Assembly (NCBI RefSeq): GCF_900103035.1
Contig: NZ_FMWO01000020.1
Coordinates: forward strand, 1-64,000
Length of the DNA: 64,000 nucleotides
Direction of reading: 5' to 3'
Source of the DNA: Nitrosomonas mobilis
GTDB lineage: Bacteria; Pseudomonadota; Gammaproteobacteria; Burkholderiales; Nitrosomonadaceae
A program made the position numbers and the translations under genes. The notes under the pieces were generated by a model. The model saw nothing but the letters and a program-made list of their open reading frames with translations, had not been told where the DNA came from and made no database searches. How positions within the stretch are numbered: the first letter of the stretch is position 1; every line of letters begins with the position of its first letter. Of this stretch, positions 1 to 8,799 are shown piece by piece.

Positions 1-11
1 AAGCTTGGGAG

Positions 12-386
12 ATGAGAAGAGATTATCCAAGTGATATCAAGTCGGAGCAATTCGAGGTTATCAGGCCTTTGCTGGAGAGTGCCCGCAAAAGGACAGCGCC
101 ACGTCAAGTAGATCTGTACGAGGTATTCTGCGCGGTGCTGTACCTGCTGCGCACGGGCTGCCAATGGCGAGCCCTGCCCAGTGACTTTCCCAAGTGGCGC
201 ACAGTGCACTCATACTGGGCAATCTGGAGTGAGCCCCGCGAAGGAGGCAGCCTGCTGGAGCAGGCATTAAAAAAATCAGGTTGGCGTGGCCCGCGAGAAA
301 CGGGGGCGCAACGCCTGCAGCACGTTCTTGATTGTGGACGCGCAGAGCGTGAAGAACACGGACACGGCAGGCCAGAAGGGCTATGA
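12..386 (+). CDS. IS5-family transposase, N-terminal frame (OrfA)
   Basis: The first ~85 residues match the N-terminal domain (DUF4096-like) of IS5/IS427 transposases: an early PSDIKSEQF stretch, then LYLLRTGCQWRALP and a WRTVHSYW motif. Beyond codon ~86 the frame runs into out-of-register sequence, which overlaps the second frame. An A7 run at 269-275 lies just before the overlap. Removing one A would fuse the two frames, so the full transposase would need a net +1 shift or polymerase slippage there. Alternatively this copy carries a one-base indel. The ATG at 12 is preceded by a purine-rich GGGAG. Confidence 0.75.
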   Translation: MRRDYPSDIKSEQFEVIRPLLESARKRTAPRQVDLYEVFCAVLYLLRTGCQWRALPSDFPKWRTVHSYWAIWSEPREGGSLLEQALKKSGWRGPRETGAQRLQHVLDCGRAEREEHGHGRPEGL

Positions 387-804
387 CGCGGGCAAGAAGG
401 TTTCGGGCATCAAGCGCCACATCGCAGTGGACACGCAAGGGCTGCCGCACGCGGTGGCCGTAACCACAGCCGAGGTGACAGACCGGAAAGGAGTGCTACA
501 GGCGCTGCGCCGCTGTAAACCTAAGCTTGGGCGAGTGCAAAGCCTGCTGTGCGACAGCGGCTATGTGGGCCCGCCCTTTGCGCAAGGAGTGCGCGAAATC
601 CTGGGCAAGCATGTGCAAGTACAGATTGCCAGACGCAGCGAACTACACACCTTTAAGGTCATGCCCAAGCGATGGATCGTCGAGCGTAGTTTCGCCTGGC
701 TGGAAAAGAATAGAAGACTGTGGAAGAACTGCGAGCGAATGATTAACACCAGTTTGCAGTTCATCCACTTGGCTTTCCTGGCCCTTCTACTCAAAAGACT
801 TTGA
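286..804 (+). CDS. IS5-family transposase, catalytic frame (OrfB)
   Basis: This frame carries the DDE catalytic core: the first Asp in the IVDAQSVKN motif, the second in LLCDSGYVG, and the Glu in RWIVERSFAWLEKNRR, which is the usual IS5 C-terminal Y/R/E block. It probably works only as a frameshifted fusion with the upstream frame; the GTG at 286 is a nominal start. All three catalytic residues are intact, so the element may still be active. Confidence 0.75.
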   Translation: MAREKRGRNACSTFLIVDAQSVKNTDTAGQKGYDAGKKVSGIKRHIAVDTQGLPHAVAVTTAEVTDRKGVLQALRRCKPKLGRVQSLLCDSGYVGPPFAQGVREILGKHVQVQIARRSELHTFKVMPKRWIVERSFAWLEKNRRLWKNCERMINTSLQFIHLAFLALLLKRL

Positions 805-1228
805 ACAAGTTCTTACGAAACCATTTTACTGCTTCAGTGAAATCCTTGTTTGTGCCAACGCCATCGGCATACATTCCACCGAGAGCGCTATACCCCTCAG
901 GAATTCCCTGTTCAGCAGATTTCCGAAACCACTTCATCGCCTCGGCATAATCCTTATTTACGCCTTTGCCCTCGAAATACATAACGCCAAGGGCATACTG
1001 TGCTTTGGGATGTCCCTGTTCAGCCAGAGGTGGCAAAAGGCGGGCTGCTTTCACAAAATCTTCGGATTCAACAGCCAATCGTGCCGCTTCAATATCTTCA
1101 TCTGATATGTTTGAGGTAACGACCGATTGCCTCTCTTCTCGATCTACGTTAGGAATTACCGAGGTGCATGCAGTGCTCAGCAGAACGAGTAAGGATGCTA
1201 CCTTAAGTGATAACTTGTTGGTATTCAT
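791..1228 (-). pseudogene. Sel1-repeat lipoprotein, C-terminus truncated by the IS
   Basis: The ATG at 1228 has an AGGAGG seven bases upstream, better than the longer frame that opens at 1249. A lipoprotein signal ends in LLSTAC, so the mature protein should be lipid-anchored. Two Sel1-type repeats follow (QYALGVMYFEGKGV...AEAMKWFRKSAEQG and GYSALGGMYADGVG...EAVKWFRK). The third repeat unit stops abruptly, and the last residues (NLFKVF) are encoded by the end of the insertion sequence. Sel1 proteins usually carry more repeats, so the gene was probably longer before the insertion. It may still make a short, stable protein. Confidence 0.7.
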
Positions 1229-1249
1229 CAATGTGCCTCCTATTCGCAT

Positions 1250-1572
1250 TGTGCGCCCAATATGAATTAACAGGGGCTATGTCACCGTTAAATAACGATT
1301 ATCGGGCAGTGAAGCGAATAACACGGCCAATGCTCGAATTTAAAATATTTTTACTCAGCCAGAAACGTGTTGGCTGGCATCGAACTAATGTACACTTTTT
1401 CGCAAAGGCCAGTTGATGATGGGGGAGCTGTCAGGATGTTTTTTTTACGCAAGTTTATGCATTGGCAGAATAAATCCGTCTAGCTTAAAAAGATGGCATG
1501 TCAGCTCATCCGTAATATGTTTTTTTGTGGTTAATGCGACAGAACCATAAATATAAATGCAGTCCGCGTACA
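1250..1572. other. Intergenic gap, no gene recognised
   Basis: This AT-rich stretch lies between the start of the Sel1 lipoprotein gene and the end of the histidine kinase gene. It should hold the lipoprotein promoter. I see no convincing reading frame, repeat or terminator hairpin in it. Confidence 0.5.
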
Positions 1573-2850
1573 CTAATTTGAAGTGAATAACACTGTAAAT
1601 TTAGAGCCTTGGCCTATCTTGCTCTCAAAGGATATCGTCCAGCCATAACGCTCACAAATACGTTGAACAATTGCGAATCCTAATCTGACCCTATCCGAAT
1701 TGTCCAGGTTAACATTTACAGTATGTTCAGATAGTTTAGTCTGCATAGCTGCATCGATGCCAACACCAGTGTCCGCAACTATTAGCTGGTTGGATGTTAT
1801 TGTCACTGTAACAGTACCTTGATTGGTATATCGAAATGCATTTCGTACCAGATTCGCAACCAGAACACTGAGAATTCCTGAGGGCGCCTGCACTTGTAGC
1901 TGGCCCTTTTCTTCGATTATCACTTTGACCGGCTTGTCGCCCAACCATACGCGCTGCTGTTCAATTACCCCGTGAACTATTGGCATCAAAGCACAATCAT
2001 CATGGCATATGCTTGATTCGCTTTTAATTTGTGCCAACACTAAAAATGTCTCGATCAATTCAGAAATCTCACCGACTGCACGTTGAATTCGCCGAATTCG
2101 CCCGAGATCTATGGCAGATAAATTAGGCTTCGCAGACATTAATTCTGCCGCCAAACTAATACTGGTAACGGGTGTTCTTAACTCATGGCTCACATTGCTC
2201 GCAAATTCTTTTTCGCGAAGCAAAAGCTGCTGCAATTGTTCATGGTGGTGTTGAAACTCTTGCGCCAGGGCGCCTATCTCATCGTCTTTGAATACGGACA
2301 GATTCAGGGATTCTCCTGGCTGATGCTTAAATGCAGCGACTTGTCCAACGAGCTGCTTGATAGGATTGATTACGCGAAGTGACAGTCTCCAACCAAAAAC
2401 TAGTGCAATAATCAGAATGGCAATTGAACATAACCCAACCAAGTAGCTAAAAACACGTTCACGTTCGCGGATACTGGTCTCGTCAAATTGCACGGTATAA
2501 CGAGTTCCGTCGATATGCTCGACCAGTATTCGGTAGTTTCGATCGTTGTGCTTTACGTTGTGAAAACCCTGAGTAAGATCACGCAAATGCTCAGGCATGT
2601 CGACGATTTCATCGAATGGCGTAATATAGATGAAGATAGTCGTGCGCGAATTAGGGAATCCAAGAGCTTTAGCATTTTCAACCTGCAGACGATATTCTCT
2701 TAGCTCTGCATAGAGTATGTCGTCGAGCATGTTTTTCTCAAATGATTCCAATACAATAATCAGAACCACCCCGAAAACAAAGACTAATATAACTCCAAAA
2801 AATAGAAACTCAAGAACGATACGTCGACTGATTCGGTTAATCTTCTGCAT
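1573..2850 (-). CDS. Two-component sensor histidine kinase
   Basis: This is a 425-residue inner-membrane sensor kinase. It has a TM segment at ~11-34, a periplasmic loop, a second TM at ~134-154, then a HAMP linker containing RVINPIKQL. The HisKA domain has phosphoacceptor His222 in SHELRTPVTS. The ATPase domain shows the N box (VANLVRNAFRYT, ~331-341) and G1 box (DTGVGID, ~360). The start at 2850 is chosen because the longer frame to 2976 runs far into the regulator gene; at 2850 the overlap is 14 bp, typical of translational coupling. It pairs with the OmpR-type regulator upstream. The stimulus is unknown; the neighbours suggest an envelope or acid/metal stress signal. Confidence 0.9.
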   Translation of the reverse strand: MQKINRISRRIVLEFLFFGVILVFVFGVVLIIVLESFEKNMLDDILYAELREYRLQVENAKALGFPNSRTTIFIYITPFDEIVDMPEHLRDLTQGFHNVKHNDRNYRILVEHIDGTRYTVQFDETSIRERERVFSYLVGLCSIAILIIALVFGWRLSLRVINPIKQLVGQVAAFKHQPGESLNLSVFKDDEIGALAQEFQHHHEQLQQLLLREKEFASNVSHELRTPVTSISLAAELMSAKPNLSAIDLGRIRRIQRAVGEISELIETFLVLAQIKSESSICHDDCALMPIVHGVIEQQRVWLGDKPVKVIIEEKGQLQVQAPSGILSVLVANLVRNAFRYTNQGTVTVTITSNQLIVADTGVGIDAAMQTKLSEHTVNVNLDNSDRVRLGFAIVQRICERYGWTISFESKIGQGSKFTVLFTSN

Positions 2851-3520
2851 GTTTGTCGGTAAATTTATACCCGAAACCACGTACAGTGTGTAAAAGCGGT
2901 TGATCAAACGGTTTATCAATAATCTGCCGCAGATTGGAAAGGTGGGTACGCAGGGCATCACTATCCGGCGGATCATCCTTCCAGATGGCGTACTCGATTT
3001 CTTCGCGCCCGATGACTCGATGCGCGTTTTGCATCAGAAACATCAATATTCGGAACTGCGTCGGATTGAGGGTGATATGCTTACCTGCACGGCAAACTTC
3101 GTGAGCATTCACATCGAGTGAAAGATCTCCAACTGTCAGTTGTGGGTTAGGTATACGGCAGATGCGCTCGGATAATACTTTAATGCGCGCTGCCAGTTCT
3201 TTTAGGGAAAATGGCTTTGCCATATAGTCGTCCGCACCCGATTTGAAGCCCTCCAATTTATTTTCGATTGAATCACGGGCGGTCAGCATAAGTACAGGGA
3301 TTAATCGTTGTGCATCCGCGCGAAGTCGACGACAAAGCGTGATCCCATCGATACCAGGCAAACCTAGGTCAAGGACAATTACATCGTAGTCTTTCGTGGC
3401 CGCCAGATGCAAACCTGTCACCCCATCTCCAGCAGCATCAACCGTGTACCCTAAAACTTCCAGGTAATCGAAGATACTGGCGGCTATGTCCTGGTTGTCC
3501 TCTATGATAAGCACTTTCAT
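2837..3520 (-). CDS. OmpR/PhoB-family response regulator
   Basis: The protein has 227 residues. The receiver domain (~1-115) has acidic residues near E7/D8, phosphoacceptor Asp51 in VIVLDLGLPG, a Thr in the MLTA motif and Lys102 in MAKPF. A winged-helix trans_reg_C domain (~128-222) ends in LHTVRGFGYKF. It should bind DNA when phosphorylated by the kinase encoded just downstream. It is the first gene of the pair. The HdeD-like, SmbP-like and YfdX genes lie upstream on the same strand, but the gap of nearly 290 bases from 3521 suggests a separate promoter. Its regulon is not visible from sequence. Confidence 0.93.
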   Translation of the reverse strand: MKVLIIEDNQDIAASIFDYLEVLGYTVDAAGDGVTGLHLAATKDYDVIVLDLGLPGIDGITLCRRLRADAQRLIPVLMLTARDSIENKLEGFKSGADDYMAKPFSLKELAARIKVLSERICRIPNPQLTVGDLSLDVNAHEVCRAGKHITLNPTQFRILMFLMQNAHRVIGREEIEYAIWKDDPPDSDALRTHLSNLRQIIDKPFDQPLLHTVRGFGYKFTDKHAED

Positions 3521-3808
3521 GGGAGCGTCTTAGGCCAAAACAAAAAACTAAAAGAAAACTTAACCAAACTCTACATTTCGCCAGATCACTTAATACAGAA
3601 GAAACATAGCTACTCGCCCCCTTAGAAAAATAATCAAGAAAACACTTGATAAAAATGGTTTATTCTGATTAAAAGGGCTCGATGCGACAGAGTCAGCGTA
3701 AACACTCCTTGAATCTGGAAAATTGTCTATATAGCTGAATTTTCTTGGTGCTATCGATTGAAGATTCTGCTCATTATTTTAGCTCCGCACAGATTATGAC
3801 TATGATTC

Positions 3809-4378
3809 TTAATCATTTTTATTATGTCCGGTATTATCTGCGACGCTGGCCCTAAAACCCAGCAATAAAGCCACAGTCCCGCTTGCTAATAAATTAATTC
3901 CGACCAATATACCTAATAAAGCTGCAGATTGTTGTGGCCAATCGCCTAACAATATCATTGCTATTGCGATGGACAGAACTCCACTTGCCACGAGCCAACC
4001 AATTTTTGGTTGGCTGCGCCAGTGCCAGGAATATATCAATTTCATTACTCCCTCAACAACAAACAGCGTTCCAACAACAAAAGCTAATGCTTGTATGCCT
4101 TCAGCCGGACGTATTAATAGCCATGACCCAACTACTAAAAAAAGTACCGCCCACAGTAATCTAAACCAAAACGATTCATGTTTGCGTGTGGTCAGAGCAG
4201 ATCCGGCTTGAATACAGCCACTAATGAAAAATAGCCATCCAAGTAACAATTCAATTGCTATGCCCGCTACCACAGGGGCAAATAAGGCGGCAAAACCTCC
4301 TAAAATAAAAACAATGCCAAAAATTTTAAACCACCCGGAAGGCGGCGATAAGTTTAATTGAGTATTTGTTGGTTGCAT
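3809..4378 (-). CDS. HdeD-like membrane protein (DUF308)
   Basis: This is a 189-residue, very hydrophobic protein with about six TM segments arranged as repeated pairs, typical of the HdeD/DUF308 family. Family-like motifs include LLGWLFFISGCIQ near residue 45 and GTLFVVEGVMKLIYSW near residue 105. E. coli HdeD sits in the inner membrane and helps acid resistance at high cell density; the molecular activity is unsettled. Here it sits with YfdX and SmbP-like genes on the same strand. A short charged tail (NTGHNKND) ends the protein. Confidence 0.85.
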   Translation of the reverse strand: MQPTNTQLNLSPPSGWFKIFGIVFILGGFAALFAPVVAGIAIELLLGWLFFISGCIQAGSALTTRKHESFWFRLLWAVLFLVVGSWLLIRPAEGIQALAFVVGTLFVVEGVMKLIYSWHWRSQPKIGWLVASGVLSIAIAMILLGDWPQQSAALLGILVGINLLASGTVALLLGFRASVADNTGHNKND

Positions 4379-4491
4379 CTTATTTCCCCAATATCAAAGA
4401 TACTGAACTAATGGTTTAGCTACCTGTTACAAGAAATATGATTAAACTGAACAATGCTGTAATTTTGATTTGCCTAACTTTATAAATTTTC

Positions 4492-4905
4492 TCAATTATC
4501 ATTCAGGTAATCGACTTTCTTTGGAGTGTATGCGTGCATCTCATCTAATGCTGCATTGATATGCTTGCTGGCAATATCCGCATGTCCCATTTTGGCGTGC
4601 TTTACAGCCTCTTCCAAGTGCTTAATTGACGCATTTATGTGTTCCACTCCGGAAACATTTATTTTGCTAATGGCTTTTACATCAGCAGCGTGGGCATACT
4701 GCAAACTCATTTCTGCATGCTTAAGAATTTCCTTTGCATCATTTCCGTGCGCTTTGGCCATTTCTGCGTGCTTGATAGCTTCTGTCATAGAGTTACCAGT
4801 TTTTTCTGCAGATTCAACTTGTCCACCATAACCTGATGCGCTGATCTGACTGCTGAAGAAAAGCACTAACGTACTGACTGCTAAAATAGTTGATATTTTT
4901 TTCAT
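4492..4905 (-). CDS. Small metal-binding protein (SmbP)-like, secreted
   Basis: This 137-residue protein has a signal peptide (~1-23, ending around ISASG). The mature part is helical, with repeated units such as EAIKHAEMAKAHG, EILKHAEMSLQYAHA and HLEEAVKHAKMGHADIASKHI. Regularly spaced His/Glu in KHAE-type units is the hallmark of SmbP, a periplasmic copper- and metal-binding protein described from Nitrosomonas europaea. This copy has fewer His residues than the classical protein as I recall it and an extra low-His linker in the middle, so affinity may differ. A GGAGCGG lies just upstream of the ATG. A MITE (copy A) sits just behind its promoter region. Confidence 0.8.
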   Translation of the reverse strand: MKKISTILAVSTLVLFFSSQISASGYGGQVESAEKTGNSMTEAIKHAEMAKAHGNDAKEILKHAEMSLQYAHAADVKAISKINVSGVEHINASIKHLEEAVKHAKMGHADIASKHINAALDEMHAYTPKKVDYLNDN

Positions 4906-4966
4906 GATTTAACCGCTCCATTTTTTGTGTAAAAGTAAAACATTCATTATTATTTTGTTATCTTAA

Positions 4967-5106
4967 GGGCACCTCTGAAATCCACATTTGCGAGCACCTC
5001 CTTCGGGGATTGCCTGCTTACCCCGCCTCGTCGCAATACCATGTTGCGTAATCATTTTTTAATTGCGCCTGGTTTTATTTAGAACCCTGAATTTTTAGAG
5101 GTGCCC
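4967..5106 (+). repeat. MITE-like element, copy A (divergent subtype)
   Basis: A 140-bp element bounded by GGGCACCTCT at the left and the inverted AGAGGTGCCC at the right. The body differs from most copies in having a GC-rich insert (ttcggggattgcctgc). The same variant appears in fragment G near 58.96 kb and partly in copy I near 60.81 kb. No reading frame is present. Flanks are TTAA and TTTA, a near target duplication. It sits between the SmbP-like and YfdX genes. Confidence 0.85.
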
Positions 5107-5154
5107 TTTAATCATAAGTGAGATACCAATCCGGCTGATCTAAACTATACCGAG

Positions 5155-6030
5155 TTAACTGCTCCATCCTTTGATGGTTTTTTTCCATTGATCAAGTTGA
5201 TCGCTGATGCGCTGGGTTATAGTAGGGTCCTGCTTCTTTAACTCTGCTTGTAACTTATTCAAATCTGCTGAGAGCTTTTCTACACTCGCCTGATCAACAT
5301 CGGGAAGGTCTGCTTCTTTTGCGTCGGTTAAACGTTTCTGCACGTACTGAAGTGTGAAACGCGCCTTGTCGTATTCTTTCTCGCTCAAGAATGCTTTGGC
5401 AAGCGCCAAGTTACCGGAGATCGCCAGTACGGGATCATCGATTTCTGTTTCATCAATAATCGCACCCTCAAAAATTGAGGCAAGCGCGTTTTGCGCCTTG
5501 CTATATTCTTTTTTGTTTATGTCCTGGAGAGCATTATTCAGATCCGTTTTAACTGTGGCCAGATCTATCTTGACATTTACGTGCACCAAACCCGCATCTA
5601 TTTCCTTTATTCCCAATTCTTTTGAACGTTTGAAAATAGTTTCATAATCGCTAGTCAGGAATACGTCATCCATGATGGGAACATAGTGTTCCTTGACCGT
5701 TTGGCTGTCGTCGTAGCTCACCTTGCCGTACTTAAACGAAGAATTAATCTTGAGCTCCGGTAATTGTTCCGCCAGCGTAGTTTGAATGGCCTGTGCTTTT
5801 TTAATGTGACTGGAAGCTTCATCAGGAAGCTTGATTCCCAATGCAAACTGTGCAAGGTTGATGTGCCCCATCATTTTGTGCGCAAGCTGCAGAGTTTGCT
5901 CGCGCTGCAGCTCAATTGGCGTCTTCTCTTTAGCCGATTGACTTTTTGACGCATCGGCAGCGATTACGATGCTCGGTAGCATAAAAGCGACAACCAGTAA
6001 AAATCCGCGGATTAATTTATATTTATTCAT
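5155..6030 (-). CDS. YfdX-family periplasmic protein
   Basis: The protein has 291 residues with a signal peptide (~1-25: RGFLLVVAFMLPSIVIAA). The YfdX domain occupies most of the rest, starting at LAHKMMGHINLAQ. The C-terminal ~70 residues are helical and charged (VEKLSADLNKLQAELKKQ). YfdX of enterobacteria lies in the EvgA acid-stress regulon and has been reported as a periplasmic protein. Here it neighbours an HdeD-like gene, another acid-stress family, and a two-component system, so a shared regulon is a reasonable inference. Confidence 0.85.
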   Translation of the reverse strand: MNKYKLIRGFLLVVAFMLPSIVIAADASKSQSAKEKTPIELQREQTLQLAHKMMGHINLAQFALGIKLPDEASSHIKKAQAIQTTLAEQLPELKINSSFKYGKVSYDDSQTVKEHYVPIMDDVFLTSDYETIFKRSKELGIKEIDAGLVHVNVKIDLATVKTDLNNALQDINKKEYSKAQNALASIFEGAIIDETEIDDPVLAISGNLALAKAFLSEKEYDKARFTLQYVQKRLTDAKEADLPDVDQASVEKLSADLNKLQAELKKQDPTITQRISDQLDQWKKTIKGWSS

Positions 6031-6497
6031 TTCATGCCTCCATACTTTTAAAGGTTTAATGCACCAAGGGGATAACGATTTTTATCGCCTCGTGTGATAG
6101 AGACTTTAAAAGCATGTATGTAAATGTTGCGTTAAAGTATTGTTAAAATTTTGCTAAATCATCAGTATTTTGCTCAGATGGTGGAAAAAACAGCTTTGCC
6201 GCATTAAATATTCTTCATCCATTTCGGTTTCCTGTACACCAAAAGCAAGCTGGTCACGCTGACGTAACTGATCAAACAGGTGGCTATTCCGCCACCCAAT
6301 CTCGCCCGGCGGTGAACTGCAACATGCTGCATGCGGATTGTGCGCACACGGGTGGGATGCGATGGAGATGTATTACGCAGCCTACATCGGTTTGAGAGAC
6401 AGCCATGTAAAACAGCGTACCCATAAAACCTGCAGTACAACTAACAGGTTAGGATTAATTCACCCTGAAAATGGCCGAAAATGAATCAGACTATTAA
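6031..6497. other. Intergenic gap with possible degraded sequence
   Basis: The first ~150 bases are AT-rich and should hold the yfdX promoter (a TTAAAGTATTGTTAAAATTTTGC stretch near 6130-6160). From ~6200 to 6440 a minus-strand frame of 78 codons ends in a hydrophobic stretch (ATCLISYVSVTSLLLVY), but it matches no family I know and lacks a good start. I treat it as likely remnant sequence. Confidence 0.3.
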
Positions 6498-6791
6498 TTG
6501 GTTGCCGAGGACGAGGAGGCAGCGGTGATCGAAGCGATCGAGATGAAGGATAAGTCTGTGGTGTATCCGCATTGTGGAAGTGGAAGCATAGTCAGGAACG
6601 GAAGTGCCAATGGTATGCAGCGCTACAAATACCGTGGTTGTAGCCGAACTTACAACGCCCTGACTGGGACACCGCCGGCCCGTCTGCGGCAGAAGGCAAA
6701 ATGGCTTGCGCGGGCCAAGTTTTTACGTGACGGCGTAACCGCCAACTCTTGCCTGTTCCATTGTTTACCGTGCAGGGAATACGCTTCTTAA
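6498..6791 (+). pseudogene. Decayed IS1595-type transposase fragment (zinc-ribbon N-terminus)
   Basis: From about codon 17 the frame resembles the N-terminal zinc ribbon of IS1595-family transposases: PHCGSGSIVRNGSANGMQRYKYRGC...RTYNALTGTPPARLR. The first Cys of each expected CxxC pair reads Tyr (YPHC and YRGC). The frame stops at about 97 codons, before any DDE catalytic region. No second ORF or inverted repeats are visible, so this is a remnant, not an active element. Confidence 0.65.
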
Positions 6792-6843
6792 GCTTGGCCT
6801 GATGCGACTTGCCGGGGAATTTTACCCATTCACTAATGAATCC

Positions 6844-8619
6844 TTACGGTGCCCCTTGTTCATATGACTGCGTGTTGCGTTCGCTCAGCGCCTGGAATCC
6901 TTCGCCTTGATGCACCGTCAGTTGAGCAAATGGAATAATCCAGTGTTCTCGATTACAGACTTCAACACATGTTTTCTGGATCAAACGGCCGATCGCAAAA
7001 TATGAGCTGGCAGCTTCACCTTTACAGTTAACAACAATCAGATAGTCCAGCGAATTTGCACTGGCTTCCTTAAACTCGACCAGCAAGCTGACAACCTTGT
7101 CGCTAAATTCCGCTTGCGCAAGCGCGTGCTCCAGTGCCTCGCGCAAACGTGTCGGCACTTCATCCAAACACTGCGCCTGATGCTGATAATCAATGCCGAA
7201 TGTAACGACCACGACGAATCCCTGCCGCGATAGGTTGAGAAGGTCTAGGCGAAAGAAATCAGCAGCAGGGAATTGAACCAGGCTACCTTTTATATTCAAC
7301 TTCACCAGTTCCAAGGTTTGCTCTAATACTTCACCGAAACGGCCATCCGGCAGCATAACGTATTCGCCTGGACGGCAAGGAAACCAAGGTTCATCAATGT
7401 CTGGACGCGACACCATGTCATTAAGCGCGCTTAATGGGAGCCGGACAATACCTTTTAAATCAGGGTTACGTAGCAGGGAATCTACATTGATTGATCTAAC
7501 CCGCATGGGCAAGCCGTTATAAGTTATTCTTTCACCAATTCTTACCGGTCCAATATCCAGCAACAATCGCGTTTCATTAATATAGTGCGGCAACAAATGC
7601 CGGAAGCTTAGCATAACCGCGATTAATAAAATAAAAGCCAAAGTCAGTAACAAGAAATCATTGGCCAGATAAAATGTGGCTAGAACTGCCAGCATCGCCA
7701 GTAATCCGGTCATAATACGATAAGCGTATCTCGCCAATCGTGCTTGGATACTATTGCGGTTACCGGGGGAAATCAGCTTCTTTTGATACAGCCATAACAA
7801 ACCGTGCATTAGCAACCAAACGCTTAATGCGGCCATGATGGCGATTGCCAGGGTAAGCCCGCGACCCTGCACAAAGTCTGCCATTCCAGTTTTCAGGCTT
7901 TGCCACCAGTTCTTATTGCTTTCTTCCAGGCTCGCCAGCTGAATGCGAGCAATGTCTATATCTTGCGCGTTATCGGCTTGTCTCTGCAACCACTTTTGGG
8001 TAATAGATTCAAATTTAGCTTTGGTCGATTGGTCCATAGCATCTGGCTGAAACCGCGCCATCGCGTCCAACGCAAGCTCAATTAGATTCTGTTGTTCCTG
8101 TAATAGACTGATGTCCCCGCGTAACTTCTCAATTTTACGTGGTTTTTCGGTCAGATCCTTAAGTACATCAATGATCGGTTTAATTGCCAGAATCAACTCT
8201 TCTTGCCAATCAAATGGCTGCGTTGGGGTATCAGAAAACGAATCCAGGTCCAGGCCGCCAGTGATTATTTGCTCAAATGAATGGTCCAGCTGTTTGATGG
8301 TTGTTTTGAGCTCATCAATTTGCTGCTGCAAATCATTTTTATCATCTTCTTCGGTGACCTTAGCCAATTTCTGCTGCAACGCTTTCCGTTGCTCGCGCTT
8401 TTCCTGTAGGGATTGAGTAATGGCAGATAATTGGTCTGCTGGTTCTCGGGGAGAGGCTTCAGCATTCTTGGCTGAATCGCTAACAGTCGAGCCATTTATT
8501 TGGGGTTTAACTTGCGGTTTAACTTGTGCATATAGCTCTGGCCCACACAACCCCAAGCTCAACAGCAGCATTAAAGGAAATGTACGAAAAATAATAAATT
8601 GAAGAATAAAAATACGCAA
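6844..8619 (-). CDS. MscS-like mechanosensitive channel family protein with N-terminal coiled coil
   Basis: This is a 591-residue membrane protein. A signal-like hydrophobic segment (~10-30) precedes a long charged, helical N-domain (~45-240) rich in Gln/Glu/Lys that probably forms coiled coils. About three or four TM segments lie between ~255 and 345. A cytoplasmic beta/alpha region follows, with an MscS-like beta domain around IGERITYNGLPMRV...VRLPLSALNDM and GRFGEVLEQTLELVKL. The order resembles large MscS relatives such as MscK/YbdG types, but the pore helix is not a textbook match. It is probably an inner-membrane osmotic valve or related transporter. No operon partner is apparent. Confidence 0.7.
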   Translation of the reverse strand: MRIFILQFIIFRTFPLMLLLSLGLCGPELYAQVKPQVKPQINGSTVSDSAKNAEASPREPADQLSAITQSLQEKREQRKALQQKLAKVTEEDDKNDLQQQIDELKTTIKQLDHSFEQIITGGLDLDSFSDTPTQPFDWQEELILAIKPIIDVLKDLTEKPRKIEKLRGDISLLQEQQNLIELALDAMARFQPDAMDQSTKAKFESITQKWLQRQADNAQDIDIARIQLASLEESNKNWWQSLKTGMADFVQGRGLTLAIAIMAALSVWLLMHGLLWLYQKKLISPGNRNSIQARLARYAYRIMTGLLAMLAVLATFYLANDFLLLTLAFILLIAVMLSFRHLLPHYINETRLLLDIGPVRIGERITYNGLPMRVRSINVDSLLRNPDLKGIVRLPLSALNDMVSRPDIDEPWFPCRPGEYVMLPDGRFGEVLEQTLELVKLNIKGSLVQFPAADFFRLDLLNLSRQGFVVVVTFGIDYQHQAQCLDEVPTRLREALEHALAQAEFSDKVVSLLVEFKEASANSLDYLIVVNCKGEAASSYFAIGRLIQKTCVEVCNREHWIIPFAQLTVHQGEGFQALSERNTQSYEQGAP

Positions 8620-8662
8620 AAAACACCTTCTAGTTAAGTTGTTGGTTTAGAGATATCTTAGT

Positions 8663-8681
8663 GACTCTGTTGCAAAAATTT
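8663..8681 (+). repeat. Possible solitary IS end
   Basis: The string gactctgttgcaaaaattt closely resembles terminal repeats of IS6-type elements (GGCTCTGTTGCAAA-like). No matching second end or transposase is seen nearby. This may be a solo end left by an old insertion, or chance. Confidence 0.25.
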
Positions 8682-8799
8682 GTTCTGATCAGAGTTAAGC
8701 CTATGATATGAAGGCTTGCTAGCATTCTTACTGTCCTTTTTGGTGCTGCGCTCAAGGACGATGGCCAGAATCGGGAGAGGAGGGGGGCACCTTATATTA

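Larger units (their letters stand above)
1..816 (+). mobile_element. IS5-family (IS427-like) insertion sequence, left end outside window
   Basis: Two overlapping transposase frames fill this stretch and reach almost to its right end. The left terminal repeat lies before base 1. The right boundary is placed near 813-818, because the interrupted Sel1 lipoprotein gene resumes there on the minus strand. The terminal bases around 800-815 (ctttgaacaagttct) resemble ends of IS427-group elements as I remember them, but without the left end the inverted repeat and target duplication cannot be confirmed. Confidence 0.8.

Noticed and set aside
6204-6440. 78-codon minus-strand frame
   Set aside because: Cys/Arg-rich, no ribosome site, no family; kept only as a note on the gap.
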